A stretch of DNA of 35,367 bases from Flavobacterium sp. (GTDB taxonomy: Bacteria > Bacteroidota > Bacteroidia > Flavobacteriales > Flavobacteriaceae). Shown here in pieces: positions 1 through 8,443 of this stretch; position 1 is the stretch's first letter, and every line of letters starts with the position of its first letter. The stretch lies in assembly GCF_004295795.1 (NCBI RefSeq), contig NZ_SEBR01000032.1, forward strand, positions 1 to 35,367, written 5' to 3'. A program made the position numbers and the translations under genes. Under the pieces are notes generated by a model. That model was given only the letters and a program-made list of their open reading frames with translations, was not told the DNA's origin and searched no databases.

Positions 1-477
1 GCGAGTTCCTTTAATTCCCGAATTTGCAAGGCTGTCAGGTCGCCAAAATCGGTCGTGCCGCGAGCCTTTTTGTTACTTTTGCGGCGAGGCAAAAGTAAGC
101 CCCGCTGGCAGGCGACGAAATAAAATCAAAGCCAGCGACGGCGCAGCCGGCGAAAAACACCAAACGAGCGCAGCTCGTTCTCTGCGGCTCGAGAGTGAGC
201 TAACTTTCCGGCTTAACAGGAAATTGTAGAGAGAAAATATCTTCGGGCAAAAAGAAATAGCCCGGATGACGGCAACTAGCCTTTCACAGAAAAAACCAAC
301 TTTTTCTTAGGTTGCGACAGCGACCGAAGGAAGCTCATTGCAACCTATAGAAAAACCGGATTTTTTAAAGAAAGCTAGTGCCCGGCAGCCGGAAAAGCTC
401 CCAAACAAACCAAACAAAAAAACAAATGTGTTTAGGAAAACCAATCCGCAAAGCGCGTTAAAAACGAAATTTTAGGT
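1..477. other. noncoding region before accA, repeat-rich
   Basis: I see no convincing gene here. The stretch holds a perfect 10-bp hairpin (TTACTTTTGC at 73-82 and GCAAAAGTAA at 89-98, loop of 6), a second small hairpin (AACGAGC at 163-169 and GCTCGTT at 173-179), and a reversed copy of the 140-bp dispersed element at 258-397. A minus-strand frame is open over about the first 100 bases but has no visible start and runs through the hairpin, so I do not call it. Confidence 0.6.
258..397 (-). repeat. 140-bp dispersed palindromic element, copy 1 (reverse)
   Basis: This copy is in reverse orientation. It begins TAGCCCGGATG (258-268), the reverse complement of the CATCCGGGCTA end of other copies. 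It ends CAGCCGGAAAAG (386-397), matching the opposite end. The apical motif AGCGACCGAAGGAAGCT lies at 319-335, flanked by the pairing arms TAGGTTGC (308-315) and GCAACCTA (340-347). Length and end sequences match four other copies in the window. Confidence 0.75.
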
Positions 478-512
478 GTGCAAATTGGCACACAAAATCC
501 AAAAAGTTACTT

Positions 513-520
513 TATCTTTG
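513..520 (+). promoter_or_regulatory. -7 promoter element of accA
   Basis: TATCTTTG is an exact match to the Bacteroidota -7 consensus TAnnTTTG. A TTG at 485-487 could be the -33 element, but the spacer would be 25, slightly long. Transcription would begin near 525. This rules out the longer GTG start at 478 and supports the ATG at 550. Confidence 0.6.
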
Positions 521-549
521 CCCCTCAACTAAACGAAAATCCTGCAACG

Positions 550-1503
550 ATGGAATATTTAGATTTTGAGCTTCCGATCAAGGAACTCGAAGACCAGCTT
601 GACAAATGCCAGGTTATCGGCCAGGAATCGAACGTCGACGTGACCGATACCTGCAAACAGATCGAAAAGAAACTCGAGGAGACCAAAAAGAAGATATACA
701 AGAATTTGACGGCTTGGCAGCGCGTGCAATTGTCGCGCCACCCGAACCGTCCTTATACGATGGATTACGTTCGCGCTTTGTGTGGCGACACTTTCCTGGA
801 GTTGTTCGGCGACCGTTCTTTCAAGGACGACAAGGCGATGATTGGCGGATTGGGAAAAATCGGCGGTCAGTCCTTCATGATCATCGGACAACAGAAAGGC
901 TACAATACCAAGACGCGTCAGTACCGCAATTTCGGTATGGCGAATCCCGAAGGGTATCGCAAGGCTTTGCGCTTGATGAAAATGGCCGAGAAATTCGGGA
1001 TTCCCGTGGTTTCGTTTATCGATACGCCGGGTGCTTATCCTGGCTTGGAAGCCGAAGAACGCGGACAAGGCGAGGCGATCGCGCGCAACATTTTCGAGAT
1101 GTGCCGATTGAAAACGCCCGTGATCGCGGTGATCGTTGGTGAAGGCGCATCTGGTGGCGCACTCGGAATCGGCGTCGGGGACAAGGTTTTCATGATGGAA
1201 AATACTTGGTACTCGGTGATTTCGCCGGAATCGTGTTCTTCGATCTTGTGGAAAAGCTGGGATTTCAAAGAACAGGCGGCCGAGGCTTTGAAGCTGACGT
1301 CATCTGACATGAAAAGACAGAAACTCGTCGACGACGTGATCCCGGAACCACTCGGAGGCGCACATTTCGACCGCGAAACCGCTTTCAAGAACGTGCAGGA
1401 ATATATTCTGAAAGGCTTTAACGAGCTCAAGGACTTATCAACAGAGAAGTTGGTGGCCAGAAGAATGGACAAATACAGTAAAATGGGCGAATTCAAGGAA
1501 TAA
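550..1503 (+). CDS. accA: acetyl-CoA carboxylase carboxyltransferase subunit alpha
   Basis: AccA works with AccD to move the carboxyl group from carboxybiotin on AccB to acetyl-CoA, giving malonyl-CoA for fatty-acid synthesis in the cytosol. The protein from ATG 550 is 317 residues, the usual length. It starts MEYLDFELPI, then has an N-terminal coiled linker and the crotonase-fold carboxyltransferase core. The core carries the family signatures DTPGAYPGLEAEERGQ and GEGASGGALGIG, which line the acyl-CoA site and oxyanion holes. An in-frame GTG at 478 would add 24 residues but lies upstream of the predicted promoter, so I reject it. A clear terminator follows, so the gene is probably monocistronic. 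Confidence 0.97.
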   Translation: MEYLDFELPIKELEDQLDKCQVIGQESNVDVTDTCKQIEKKLEETKKKIYKNLTAWQRVQLSRHPNRPYTMDYVRALCGDTFLELFGDRSFKDDKAMIGGLGKIGGQSFMIIGQQKGYNTKTRQYRNFGMANPEGYRKALRLMKMAEKFGIPVVSFIDTPGAYPGLEAEERGQGEAIARNIFEMCRLKTPVIAVIVGEGASGGALGIGVGDKVFMMENTWYSVISPESCSSILWKSWDFKEQAAEALKLTSSDMKRQKLVDDVIPEPLGGAHFDRETAFKNVQEYILKGFNELKDLSTEKLVARRMDKYSKMGEFKE

Positions 1504-1523
1504 GACCTTCCAAAACCATATTG

Positions 1524-1553
1524 AATCCGAAGCCCGTGGTTTCGGATTTTTTT
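1524..1553 (+). terminator. rho-independent terminator after accA
   Basis: The stem AATCCGAA (1524-1531) pairs with TTCGGATT (1541-1548) around a 9-base loop and runs into an uninterrupted T tract. It lies 20 bases after the accA stop codon. Confidence 0.85.
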
Positions 1554-1642
1554 TGCCTTATAAACAATTATAAAAACTTTTAAACAGTTTTGTCGTTATA
1601 ACTCTGGTAACGATTTTTTGAGAATTAGTTTACTTTCGCCTC

Positions 1643-3181
1643 ATGGAAAATTTCAGGAGTATAAGCCCCGTAAAGGTCGACAAATCGGCCATCATCAGCC
1701 TTGAGAAAGGGAAGTTGCCGCCACAGGCAACCGATCTTGAGGAAGCGGTGTTGGGCGCGATGATGATCGACAAGAAAGGTGTGGACGAGGTCATCGACAT
1801 CCTGGCTCCGGACGCGTTTTACAAAGACGCCCACAAGCACATTTTCGAAGCCATTTTCCAATTGTTCACAGATTCCCAACCCATCGACTTGCTTACGGTT
1901 TCGGCCCAACTCAAAAAGAGTGCGAAACTCGAATTGGCGGGCGGTGATTTTTATCTGATACAGCTTACGCAGAAGATTTCTTCTTCGGCACATATCGAAT
2001 TCCACTCCAGGATCATTCTGCAGAAATTCATCCAACGCAGTCTTATCCGCATTTCTGCCGAACTCATCGAGGAATGTTACGACGAGACGAGCGACGTTTT
2101 CGACTTGCTTGACAAGGCCGAATCGCGTTTGTACGAAGTGACGCAGGGCAACATCAAACGTTCATCCGAAACCGCCCAGAGTTTGGTTTTGCAAGCCAAA
2201 AAGCGAATCGAGGAAATCGCCGGACGCGAAGGTTTGTCCGGAGTCGCCACAGGTTTTGACAAACTCGACGAAATCACGTCAGGTTGGCAACCGAGTGACT
2301 TGATCATCATTGCGGCACGTCCGGGTATGGGTAAGACGGCTTTCGTACTTTCGATGGCGCGAAACATGGCGATCCAGTACAATCAGGCCGTGGCTTTCTT
2401 CTCGCTCGAGATGTCGTCGGTACAGTTGATCACGCGTCTGATTTCTTCCGAGACCGGACTTTCATCTGAAAAACTGCGTACGGGAAAACTCGAGAAACAC
2501 GAGTGGGAACAATTGTCCACGAAAGTGAAAGATCTGGAAAAAGCGCCTTTGTACATCGACGACACACCTTCGCTTTCGATTTTCGATTTGCGTGCCAAGT
2601 GCCGTCGTCTGGCGTCCCAATATGGCATAAGACTTATCGTGATCGATTACCTTCAGCTTATGACGGCCGGCGGATCGGGCAAAGGCGGCGGAAACCGCGA
2701 ACAAGAAATCTCGACGATCTCGCGTAACCTGAAAGCCTTGGCCAAAGAATTAAACGTTCCGGTGATTGCGCTTTCGCAGTTGTCGCGTGCCGTTGAAACG
2801 CGTGGTTCGAGCAAGCGACCGTTGCTTTCCGACCTTCGTGAATCCGGGGCGATCGAGCAGGATGCCGACATCGTGTCGTTCATCTACCGTCCGGAATACT
2901 ACAAAATCGAGGAATGGGACGATGACGAACATTCACCAACCGACGGTCAAGCCGAATTCATCATTGCCAAACACCGTAACGGATCGCTGGAAAACATCCG
3001 ACTCAAATTCATCGGACATCTCGGTAAATTCGACAATCTCGAAGATTACGGAAGCGGTTTTGGCGAATTCTCATCCAAAATGAACGAGGATATGCCGTTC
3101 GCTCCCAAGAGTTTTCCATCGGCGAACGAAGCTTTCGGCAGTAGTTCGAATGCTTTTGACGACAGCGACGTTCCTTTTTGA
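1643..3181 (+). CDS. dnaB: replicative DNA helicase DnaB
   Basis: DnaB is the hexameric 5'-3' helicase that unwinds DNA at the replication fork and recruits primase. The protein is 512 residues. An N-terminal DnaB domain (about 25-130, beginning PPQATDLEEAVLGAMMID) precedes a RecA-like motor. Walker A is ARPGMGKT with the catalytic lysine at residue 231. Walker B is LIVIDYLQLM with the aspartate at 335. The later motif LSQLSRAVE and the arginine-rich SDLRESGAIEQDAD segment are present. The tail after about 470 is Ser/Asn/Phe-rich and probably disordered. No intein interrupts the gene. The ATG follows a -7-like TACTTTCG (1631-1638) by only four bases, which suggests a leaderless message. Confidence 0.97.
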   Translation: MENFRSISPVKVDKSAIISLEKGKLPPQATDLEEAVLGAMMIDKKGVDEVIDILAPDAFYKDAHKHIFEAIFQLFTDSQPIDLLTVSAQLKKSAKLELAGGDFYLIQLTQKISSSAHIEFHSRIILQKFIQRSLIRISAELIEECYDETSDVFDLLDKAESRLYEVTQGNIKRSSETAQSLVLQAKKRIEEIAGREGLSGVATGFDKLDEITSGWQPSDLIIIAARPGMGKTAFVLSMARNMAIQYNQAVAFFSLEMSSVQLITRLISSETGLSSEKLRTGKLEKHEWEQLSTKVKDLEKAPLYIDDTPSLSIFDLRAKCRRLASQYGIRLIVIDYLQLMTAGGSGKGGGNREQEISTISRNLKALAKELNVPVIALSQLSRAVETRGSSKRPLLSDLRESGAIEQDADIVSFIYRPEYYKIEEWDDDEHSPTDGQAEFIIAKHRNGSLENIRLKFIGHLGKFDNLEDYGSGFGEFSSKMNEDMPFAPKSFPSANEAFGSSSNAFDDSDVPF

Positions 3182-3259
3182 GACTTGCAAGCCGAGAATT
3201 CAAAAGTACGGTTGATTTCGTATTTTGGACGCATGGTAAGCTGTAATCCATTCAGGAAT

Positions 3260-3790
3260 ATGAAGTTCCGATTGATGTTTCTCATTTTGGCGGTTTTTTT
3301 GTCGTGTAAGACGAGCAGTCCGAAGTTGTTTTATGGACTTGACGAATTCAGGCTATCGGAAGCTGAAATCTTTGTTTCGGGAATACAAAAGCAACCTAAA
3401 ATCGTTGAAATTTCCATTGTCGACACAAGACGTGACAAGAACGAATTCCGTGTGAACGGACAAGCTGTTTTCAACGACACGATCCAAATCGACCAACCGA
3501 ATGCCTACAGCTATCGCAAGCGGGCGAAAGAAATCGCAGTTGACGAAAATGAACTTCATCAAATCCTTAAGAATTTTGACGCGATGAAAGTATCCGAATT
3601 CAAACGCGAGTCCCGATTCTACTTATTTCCCGTCCAAAACTATGCGATGTCGCCTCAACTTGGCTATTTGTTTCTACTCGAGGGAAACGCCAAGGTCGGC
3701 GACACCTTGGAGGCAAAAAGTGTAATCGGCGACAAAATTGTGCTGAAAAAAGCACTTCAAGAAAATTGGTTCGAGTACACCAGCCTCTAA
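3260..3790 (+). CDS. hypothetical lipoprotein
   Basis: I do not recognise this family. From ATG 3260 the protein has 176 residues and starts with a lipoprotein-type signal: MKFRLMFLILAVFLSC, a short basic end, a hydrophobic core, and a cysteine at residue 16 that would be lipidated. I chose this start because it places the signal at the N terminus; in-frame starts at 3185 (TTG) and 3233 would put extra residues before it. The mature part is mixed alpha/beta in composition without obvious motifs, and no transmembrane segment follows. It is co-directional with dnaB, 78 bases after its stop. Confidence 0.7.
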   Translation: MKFRLMFLILAVFLSCKTSSPKLFYGLDEFRLSEAEIFVSGIQKQPKIVEISIVDTRRDKNEFRVNGQAVFNDTIQIDQPNAYSYRKRAKEIAVDENELHQILKNFDAMKVSEFKRESRFYLFPVQNYAMSPQLGYLFLLEGNAKVGDTLEAKSVIGDKIVLKKALQENWFEYTSL

Positions 3791-3887
3791 TTTTACAACT
3801 GACTTTAGTTTCACTTGCGAGTCATGTGCTTCGCGTTTTGCGGTCGGATGCACAGCGCGTCCAAAGCAAAACGCGTCTAAAAAACCC

Positions 3888-3895
3888 TATCTTTA
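3888..3895 (+). promoter_or_regulatory. -7-like element immediately before the 3900 gene
   Basis: TATCTTTA matches TAnnTTTG at seven of eight positions and sits exactly four bases before ATG 3900, so the message would begin at or next to the start codon. No -33 TTG is visible at the usual distance. Confidence 0.4.
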
Positions 3896-3899
3896 CAAA

Positions 3900-5165
3900 A
3901 TGATGTTTTTGAGGAAAATCTTTGTGACGTTGTTTTTGGTCGTATCGGCACTTGCCAACGCCAATTTCATCTTGCTGCCAATGGACGAATCCGGACAGCA
4001 AAATCACCTGAAAGCTTACGGAATCACGTATTGGGCGCTTGACAAACAGTACAAGGCGAGTTGGCTTTTGAATTATCGCGGCGGATCGTTTCTGTTGCCC
4101 GACGCTCCCGATATCCGGAAAGAATGCCAGATTCGAGGCGTGAGTTTCGAGGTTTTGTCTGACGGACAAGCCAATGCCATTCTCGACGAAATCTCGAGTC
4201 CATCTCAAAATATGGAAACCGTCGTGCTCGAAAAAGCTCCTAAAATCGCGGTCTATACGCCGAAAGGCAAAAAACCTTGGGACGACGCGGTGACTTTGGT
4301 CCTGAAATATGCCGAAATCCCATACGCCGAAATTTACGACGAAGAAGTGATGTCAGACCAACTGATCCTGTACGATTGGCTGCACTTGCACCACGAGGAT
4401 TTCACCGGACAATACGGCAAGTTCTACGGAATGTACCGAAACGCGCCATGGTATATAGAGGAAAAAAAGAACTCCGAAGCGTTGGCCAAAAAGCTTGGTT
4501 TCGACAAAGTTTCCCAGGAAAAACTCGCGGTTTCCAAGAAAATCCGCGACTTCGTGATTGGCGGCGGATTCATGTTCGCTATGTGTTCGGCCACCGACAG
4601 CTTCGACATCGCGCTTTCTGCCGAAGGCGTCGACATTTGCGAACCGATGTTCGACGGAGACGCGAGCGATCCGAATTACCAATCCAGACTCGAATATTCG
4701 CGCAGTTTTGCCTTCAAGAACTTCACTTTGGAAAGACGACCTGAACGCTACGAATTTTCCGATATCGACATGACCGAAAAACGACGCATCCCGTTCGAAA
4801 AAGACTATTTCACGTTGATGGACTTCTCAGCGAAATGGGACGTGATCCCGTCGATGTTGTGCCAAAATCACACGTCGCTTGTCAAAGGCTTCATGGGGCA
4901 AACCACGTCTTTCGAACGCGAATTGATCAAGTCGAACGTGCTCGTTTTGGGCGAGTGCCAAATCAACGGCGAAGCGCGCTACATCCACGGGCAAAAAGGC
5001 AAAGGCATGTTCACGTTTTACGGAGGACACGATCCCGAAGACTACCAACACCGAGTAGGCGACGAACCCACCGTACTCGATTTGCACCCGAATTCTCCGG
5101 GTTATCGCTTGATTCTCAACAACGTTTTGTTTCCGGCGGCGCGAAAAAAGAAGCAGAAGACATAA
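3900..5165 (+). CDS. exported protein often labelled 'asparagine synthetase B', function unknown
   Basis: The protein has 421 residues with a Sec signal peptide (hydrophobic core, then a likely cleavage after ANA near residue 21), so it acts outside the cytoplasm. From memory, flavobacterial homologues beginning NFILLPMDE are commonly annotated asparagine synthetase B. The sequence does not support that name: a cytosolic AsnB needs a Cys at position 2 for its glutaminase and an SGGxDS ATP-binding motif, and neither is present. What can be seen is FVIGGGFMFAMCSATDSF with a Cys at residue 229 in a nucleophile-elbow-like setting, and FYGGHDPED with a His at 377, which recalls ThuA or class I amidotransferase-like folds. 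That fold is inference. A -7-like element lies directly upstream. Confidence 0.75.
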   Translation: MMFLRKIFVTLFLVVSALANANFILLPMDESGQQNHLKAYGITYWALDKQYKASWLLNYRGGSFLLPDAPDIRKECQIRGVSFEVLSDGQANAILDEISSPSQNMETVVLEKAPKIAVYTPKGKKPWDDAVTLVLKYAEIPYAEIYDEEVMSDQLILYDWLHLHHEDFTGQYGKFYGMYRNAPWYIEEKKNSEALAKKLGFDKVSQEKLAVSKKIRDFVIGGGFMFAMCSATDSFDIALSAEGVDICEPMFDGDASDPNYQSRLEYSRSFAFKNFTLERRPERYEFSDIDMTEKRRIPFEKDYFTLMDFSAKWDVIPSMLCQNHTSLVKGFMGQTTSFERELIKSNVLVLGECQINGEARYIHGQKGKGMFTFYGGHDPEDYQHRVGDEPTVLDLHPNSPGYRLILNNVLFPAARKKKQKT

Positions 5166-5216
5166 TTTCCGGAGTACTTTAGAACTTTCACACTCAAGTA
5201 TTTCAATGGCGGCAAA

Positions 5217-5351
5217 TTCCGGCTGACCCACTGCAAGTCCTCGCGCAAACCGCCATTTTGCAAAGCCACAAAACGAGCTTCCGTTGGTCGCTGTTTTGCG
5301 TCGGCAAAATTGGCGGTTTGCCGCTGTGGGCTTTCCGCTTGCATCCGGGCC
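5217..5351 (+). repeat. 140-bp dispersed palindromic element, copy 2
   Basis: The left end is TTCCGGCTG (5217-5225) and the right end GCATCCGGGC (5341-5350). The apical motif GAGCTTCCGTTGGTCGCT is at 5275-5292. The stem arms AAACCGCCATTTTGC (5247-5261) and GCAAAATTGGCGGTTT (5304-5319) pair perfectly except for one bulged T. It fills the gap between the 3900 gene and the small membrane gene; the rest of 5166-5573 shows nothing else I recognise. Confidence 0.8.
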
Positions 5352-5573
5352 GCGAAATCGGCTCCATCGAAAATAGGAGTGAAGCGCGAGTTAGAAAGCA
5401 TACATGACTTTTTTGGCAAATTCAGCACGAAACTTATTTCGGAAAAATGGCGATTCCACGTCAATTTCGCGAACAGTCGTCTGCGCGAAGCAAATGGTTA
5501 ATATTGACCTAAAAAGCTACGCGCGACAACGTGAAAATCGCTAACTTCTAAAGTCAATCCAAAAATCCACGCT

Positions 5574-5828
5574 ATGGAAGAGCTGTTTTATTACGCGTTT
5601 TTGTACCTCATAGGATTGGTGGTTTCGGTGCTTATCTTACGCGCCGTGCTCTCGATCAACGCCATGTTGCGCTATTTCAGATCACAGACAATCTTGCTTG
5701 GTAAAATTGCCGAAAAGCAAGGCATTCCCGAAACCGAAGTCGAACAGCTTTTGGTTCAGGCCGGAATTTTTGACGCGAACCGAAGGAAATCGCAAGCCAA
5801 TTCCCGAAGTTCAAATAAGAGCATCTGA
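5574..5828 (+). CDS. small single-pass membrane protein, function unknown
   Basis: This 84-residue protein has one strong transmembrane helix near its N terminus (about residues 5-27, LYLIGLVVSVLILRAV), followed by a basic stretch, an amphipathic region with KIAEKQGIPETEVEQLL, and a polar Ser/Asn-rich tail. It looks like a real gene because the hydrophobic helix and charged helix are in sensible order and the start is clear. I do not recognise a named family. No promoter of the TAnnTTTG type is obvious upstream, so regulation cannot be read. Confidence 0.6.
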   Translation: MEELFYYAFLYLIGLVVSVLILRAVLSINAMLRYFRSQTILLGKIAEKQGIPETEVEQLLVQAGIFDANRRKSQANSRSSNKSI

Positions 5829-5892
5829 TTCGTCGCGACCTGCGCGGGAATTTGATCGGTTTGCTGCGCTCGGTGCATCGGGTTTACGCTCC

Positions 5893-5923
5893 TAAAAAAA
5901 ATCGCCCGGGAAAACCCGAGCGA
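5893..5923 (-). terminator. rho-independent terminator of the S9 peptidase gene
   Basis: On the minus strand TCGCTCGGG (5923-5915) pairs with CCCGGGCGA (5910-5902), with one mismatch and a TTTT loop, followed by eight Ts (A tract at 5894-5901 on the plus strand). It lies about 45 bases after the peptidase stop. Confidence 0.8.
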
Positions 5924-5972
5924 CCAATTATTCATTATTAATTATTCATTACTAATTATTCATTAGCAATTA
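5924..5972. repeat. three tandem 14-bp AT-rich repeats ending in a stop codon
   Basis: Three consecutive 14-mers, NNAATTATTCATTA, occupy 5924-5937, 5938-5951 and 5952-5965 without a mismatch outside the first two bases. A partial fourth unit (5966-5974) contains the TAA stop of the minus-strand peptidase gene. Read on the minus strand the array carries stop codons in all three frames. Confidence 0.75.
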
Positions 5973-8099
5973 TTTGTTGTTGTCGATCACATAATCAAGC
6001 ACTTTCTGCATCAAATGCACGCGATCGCGGCCGACGACGTTGTGCTTGTGCATCGGATAAGCAAAGAAATCGACCTGTTTTTGCGCCTCGACAAACTTTT
6101 TGACCAAAGCGAAATTCTGTTGCATCACGACAACATCGTCGCTCGTTCCGTGAATCAAAAGCAGTTTTCCTTTCAAGTCCTTGACGTAATTGAGCGTGCT
6201 GGCTTCGTCGAAACCTTTTTGGTTTTCGGCTGGCGTATCCATGTAGCGCTCGCCGTACATAACCTCGTAGAATTTCCAGTCGGTAACCGGACCGCCCGCG
6301 ACGCCAACCTTGAAGACATCGGGCTTGCGCAACATAAGCGAAGTTGTCATAAAACCGCCAAAACTCCAACCGTGAACGGCAACGCGATCCGCGTCGACGT
6401 AAGGCAATGTTTTGAGGTAATTCACGCCCGCGATCTGGTCGTCCATTTCGTTTACGCCAACTTTTCTGTGGATCACGCTTTCGAAGGCGACACCGCGATT
6501 GTCCGAGCCGCGTCCGTCGACGGTGAATACGAGATAACCCTGTTCGGCCATCCAGAACATCCACAAATTGGCTCCGTCGAGGTAGGAATTCGTGACCAAT
6601 TGCGCGTGCGGTCCGCCGTAAACGTAGACCAAAACCGGATATTTTTTGTTAGGGTCGAAGTTGCTTGGTTTGATCAGGCGCGAGTACAAATCGGTCTTTC
6701 CGTCGGCAGATTTGATGGTTTTCACTTCCGATTTACCAATGACAAAATCCTTGTATTTGTCAGTACTTTCAATCAAAGTCGTCGCTTTTCCGGATTTGTT
6801 CCAAAGCAAGGATTTGCCCGGAGTCGAATGGTTTGAGAACTCGTCGAAAATAAAATTCCCGTCGGTCGAGATCGAAACGTTGTGCACGCCTTCGTCCTTC
6901 GTGAGCAAAGTCTGTTTGCCTTTCAGATCGACTTTATATGCCAGCATGTTCGTCGGATTCGGGCCTGTCGCCTTGAAATAAAATTCGGTTCCGGCGGGAT
7001 TCGCGCCAAAGATTTCTCTGGCCATGAACTTGTTCGAAGTGAGTTTTTTGATGAGTTTTCCTTCGATGGAATAATAGTAGAAATTGTTGAAGCCGTCGGT
7101 TTCGGTTTCCCAGACGAAGTTGTTCGATTTATCCGATGGGAAAAATGCCGCGTGTTCGGGCTCGGTCCAAGCCTCGGATTTTTCTTCGATCAAAGTGCGC
7201 ACGAAAGCACCCGATCTGGCATCATACAAATTCAGATGCATGTTGTTTTGGGCGCGGTTCACTTCTGCGATAAGCACGAATTTCTCATCCGGAGTCCACG
7301 AAACGTTCGTCAGATAATCGTCAGGAGCGCCTTTTGGGGAAACGAAAACTGATTTTCCCGAAGCAAGATCGTAAATCCCGACTTTCGGTTTCTCGCTTTT
7401 CTGGCCGGCCATCGGATACTTGATGTTGACCAATTTTCCCGGTGTTTCGTTGATGTCGAGCAATGGGTAATCGGCGACTTCGGTTTCATCTTTTTGGTAA
7501 AACGCGAGCAGATTTCCGTTCGGCGACCAAAAAATGCCGCCCGAAATCCCAAATTCGCTTCGGGCCACAAATGTTCCCGATACGATATTTTTGTCGGTGT
7601 TGTTCGTCACTGCTTTGGTCTGTCCGTCTTTCCAGATGAAAAGATTGTTTTCCTGAGTGAACGCGATACCGTTTTTGGCCTCGTTCCAGGTTGCGTTGTC
7701 GGCTTCGGCGGGAATTTCCCCAATAAGTTTTCCCGCTTTGGTCTTGACGTTGTATTCGTAATATTTGTTTGCGGATGTAAGCACGAAAGTGTCCGAATCC
7801 TTGAAAGAAATGCCAGCAAACGACTTGAATTCCGCCGCGACGGCCTTGTTGAGATCGCTCAAAGTCACGAGTTCGGTTGCCGATTGGTTTGTGGCCGATG
7901 CAGTCATGAGCTTGCGCGCGCCATCGGCAAAAAAAACGTAATTGTTCGTTTTCGGAATCCACTGGAAACCGCGCATTCCGTCGGCGCGAAATTGTCCGTA
8001 TTGCTGCAGGACGCTTTGTTCCAATGTGATTTGTTTCGTTTGCGCCGATGCCGAAATGGCGACAAAAAGGCTGATTGCCAAGGTTATTTTTCTGATCAT
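5970..8099 (-). CDS. dipeptidyl peptidase IV-type serine peptidase (family S9)
   Basis: The enzyme removes dipeptides, usually Xaa-Pro, from peptide N termini in the periplasm. The 709-residue protein has a Sec signal (MIRKITLAISLFVAISASAQ), an N-terminal beta-propeller (about 40-480) and an alpha/beta-hydrolase domain. The nucleophile elbow GWSFGG has its Ser at residue 579, the Asp is in GTSDD at 654, and the His is in HKHN at 686. The 32-residue Asp-His spacing equals that of human DPP-IV (708/740). The start at 8099 is preferred to 8120 because a perfect -7 element overlaps the longer start. The propeller motif that binds the substrate N terminus was not verified residue by residue, so an S9 relative of other specificity is possible. 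Confidence 0.93.
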   Translation of the reverse strand: MIRKITLAISLFVAISASAQTKQITLEQSVLQQYGQFRADGMRGFQWIPKTNNYVFFADGARKLMTASATNQSATELVTLSDLNKAVAAEFKSFAGISFKDSDTFVLTSANKYYEYNVKTKAGKLIGEIPAEADNATWNEAKNGIAFTQENNLFIWKDGQTKAVTNNTDKNIVSGTFVARSEFGISGGIFWSPNGNLLAFYQKDETEVADYPLLDINETPGKLVNIKYPMAGQKSEKPKVGIYDLASGKSVFVSPKGAPDDYLTNVSWTPDEKFVLIAEVNRAQNNMHLNLYDARSGAFVRTLIEEKSEAWTEPEHAAFFPSDKSNNFVWETETDGFNNFYYYSIEGKLIKKLTSNKFMAREIFGANPAGTEFYFKATGPNPTNMLAYKVDLKGKQTLLTKDEGVHNVSISTDGNFIFDEFSNHSTPGKSLLWNKSGKATTLIESTDKYKDFVIGKSEVKTIKSADGKTDLYSRLIKPSNFDPNKKYPVLVYVYGGPHAQLVTNSYLDGANLWMFWMAEQGYLVFTVDGRGSDNRGVAFESVIHRKVGVNEMDDQIAGVNYLKTLPYVDADRVAVHGWSFGGFMTTSLMLRKPDVFKVGVAGGPVTDWKFYEVMYGERYMDTPAENQKGFDEASTLNYVKDLKGKLLLIHGTSDDVVVMQQNFALVKKFVEAQKQVDFFAYPMHKHNVVGRDRVHLMQKVLDYVIDNNK

Positions 8100-8117
8100 T
8101 TTTGTGTAGTTGGATTG

Positions 8118-8125
8118 CAAATGTA
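8118..8125 (-). promoter_or_regulatory. -7 promoter element of the S9 peptidase gene
   Basis: On the minus strand this reads TACATTTG, an exact TAnnTTTG match. Transcription would begin near 8113, leaving a leader of about 14 bases before ATG 8099. No TTG is found at -33. Confidence 0.6.
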
Positions 8126-8257
8126 GGGATTTGGGAATTGGTCGGGATATTTCCGGATTTGTTACGTCCCGAATTCAAATCGATTCCGTCGCTGCTTAAT
8201 TCATCTGAACAACAATTTGCCACAGGTTGCCAAGTTCAGTCGATTAGGGTAAAAAGG

Positions 8258-8431
8258 ATTCGTGTATTCGTGGCCGAAAATACTTTAATGGATTATTCAA
8301 CTTCAACGATTCGGTTAAAAAAATTCGCGAATTCGCGGCAAAAAATAGCGTCCTAATTCGCCCAAAAAAAAGCCACGAATTCACGAATAATCCAAAAGGA
8401 AAATCGTGAATCCATGGCTGAAAATCTTTAA
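8258..8431. repeat. four copies of an ATTCGTGAATTCGTGGC-type repeat
   Basis: Related 17-22-base units lie at 8258-8281 and 8323-8339, inverted at 8372-8393, and again at 8403-8431. Each carries the pattern ATTCGnGnATTCGnGGC followed by an A-rich stretch. They fill most of the gap between cphA and the S9 peptidase gene. No open reading frame of note is present. I cannot say whether they act in DNA or RNA. Confidence 0.6.
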
Positions 8432-8443
8432 CGGAAGTCGGAA

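Noticed and set aside
1..100. Open minus-strand frame (about ARGTTDFGDLTALQIREL) at the left edge
   Set aside because: It has no start codon in view, passes through a perfect hairpin at 73-98, and the sequence resembles intergenic repeat DNA. It could be a truncated gene end but support is too weak.
478..549. Longer accA start at GTG 478
   Set aside because: It lies upstream of a perfect -7 element at 513-520, and the ATG at 550 gives the family's usual N terminus.
6015..6836. Plus-strand open frame opposite the S9 peptidase gene
   Set aside because: It mirrors the peptidase coding region, has Arg/His/Phe-rich random composition and no start signal.
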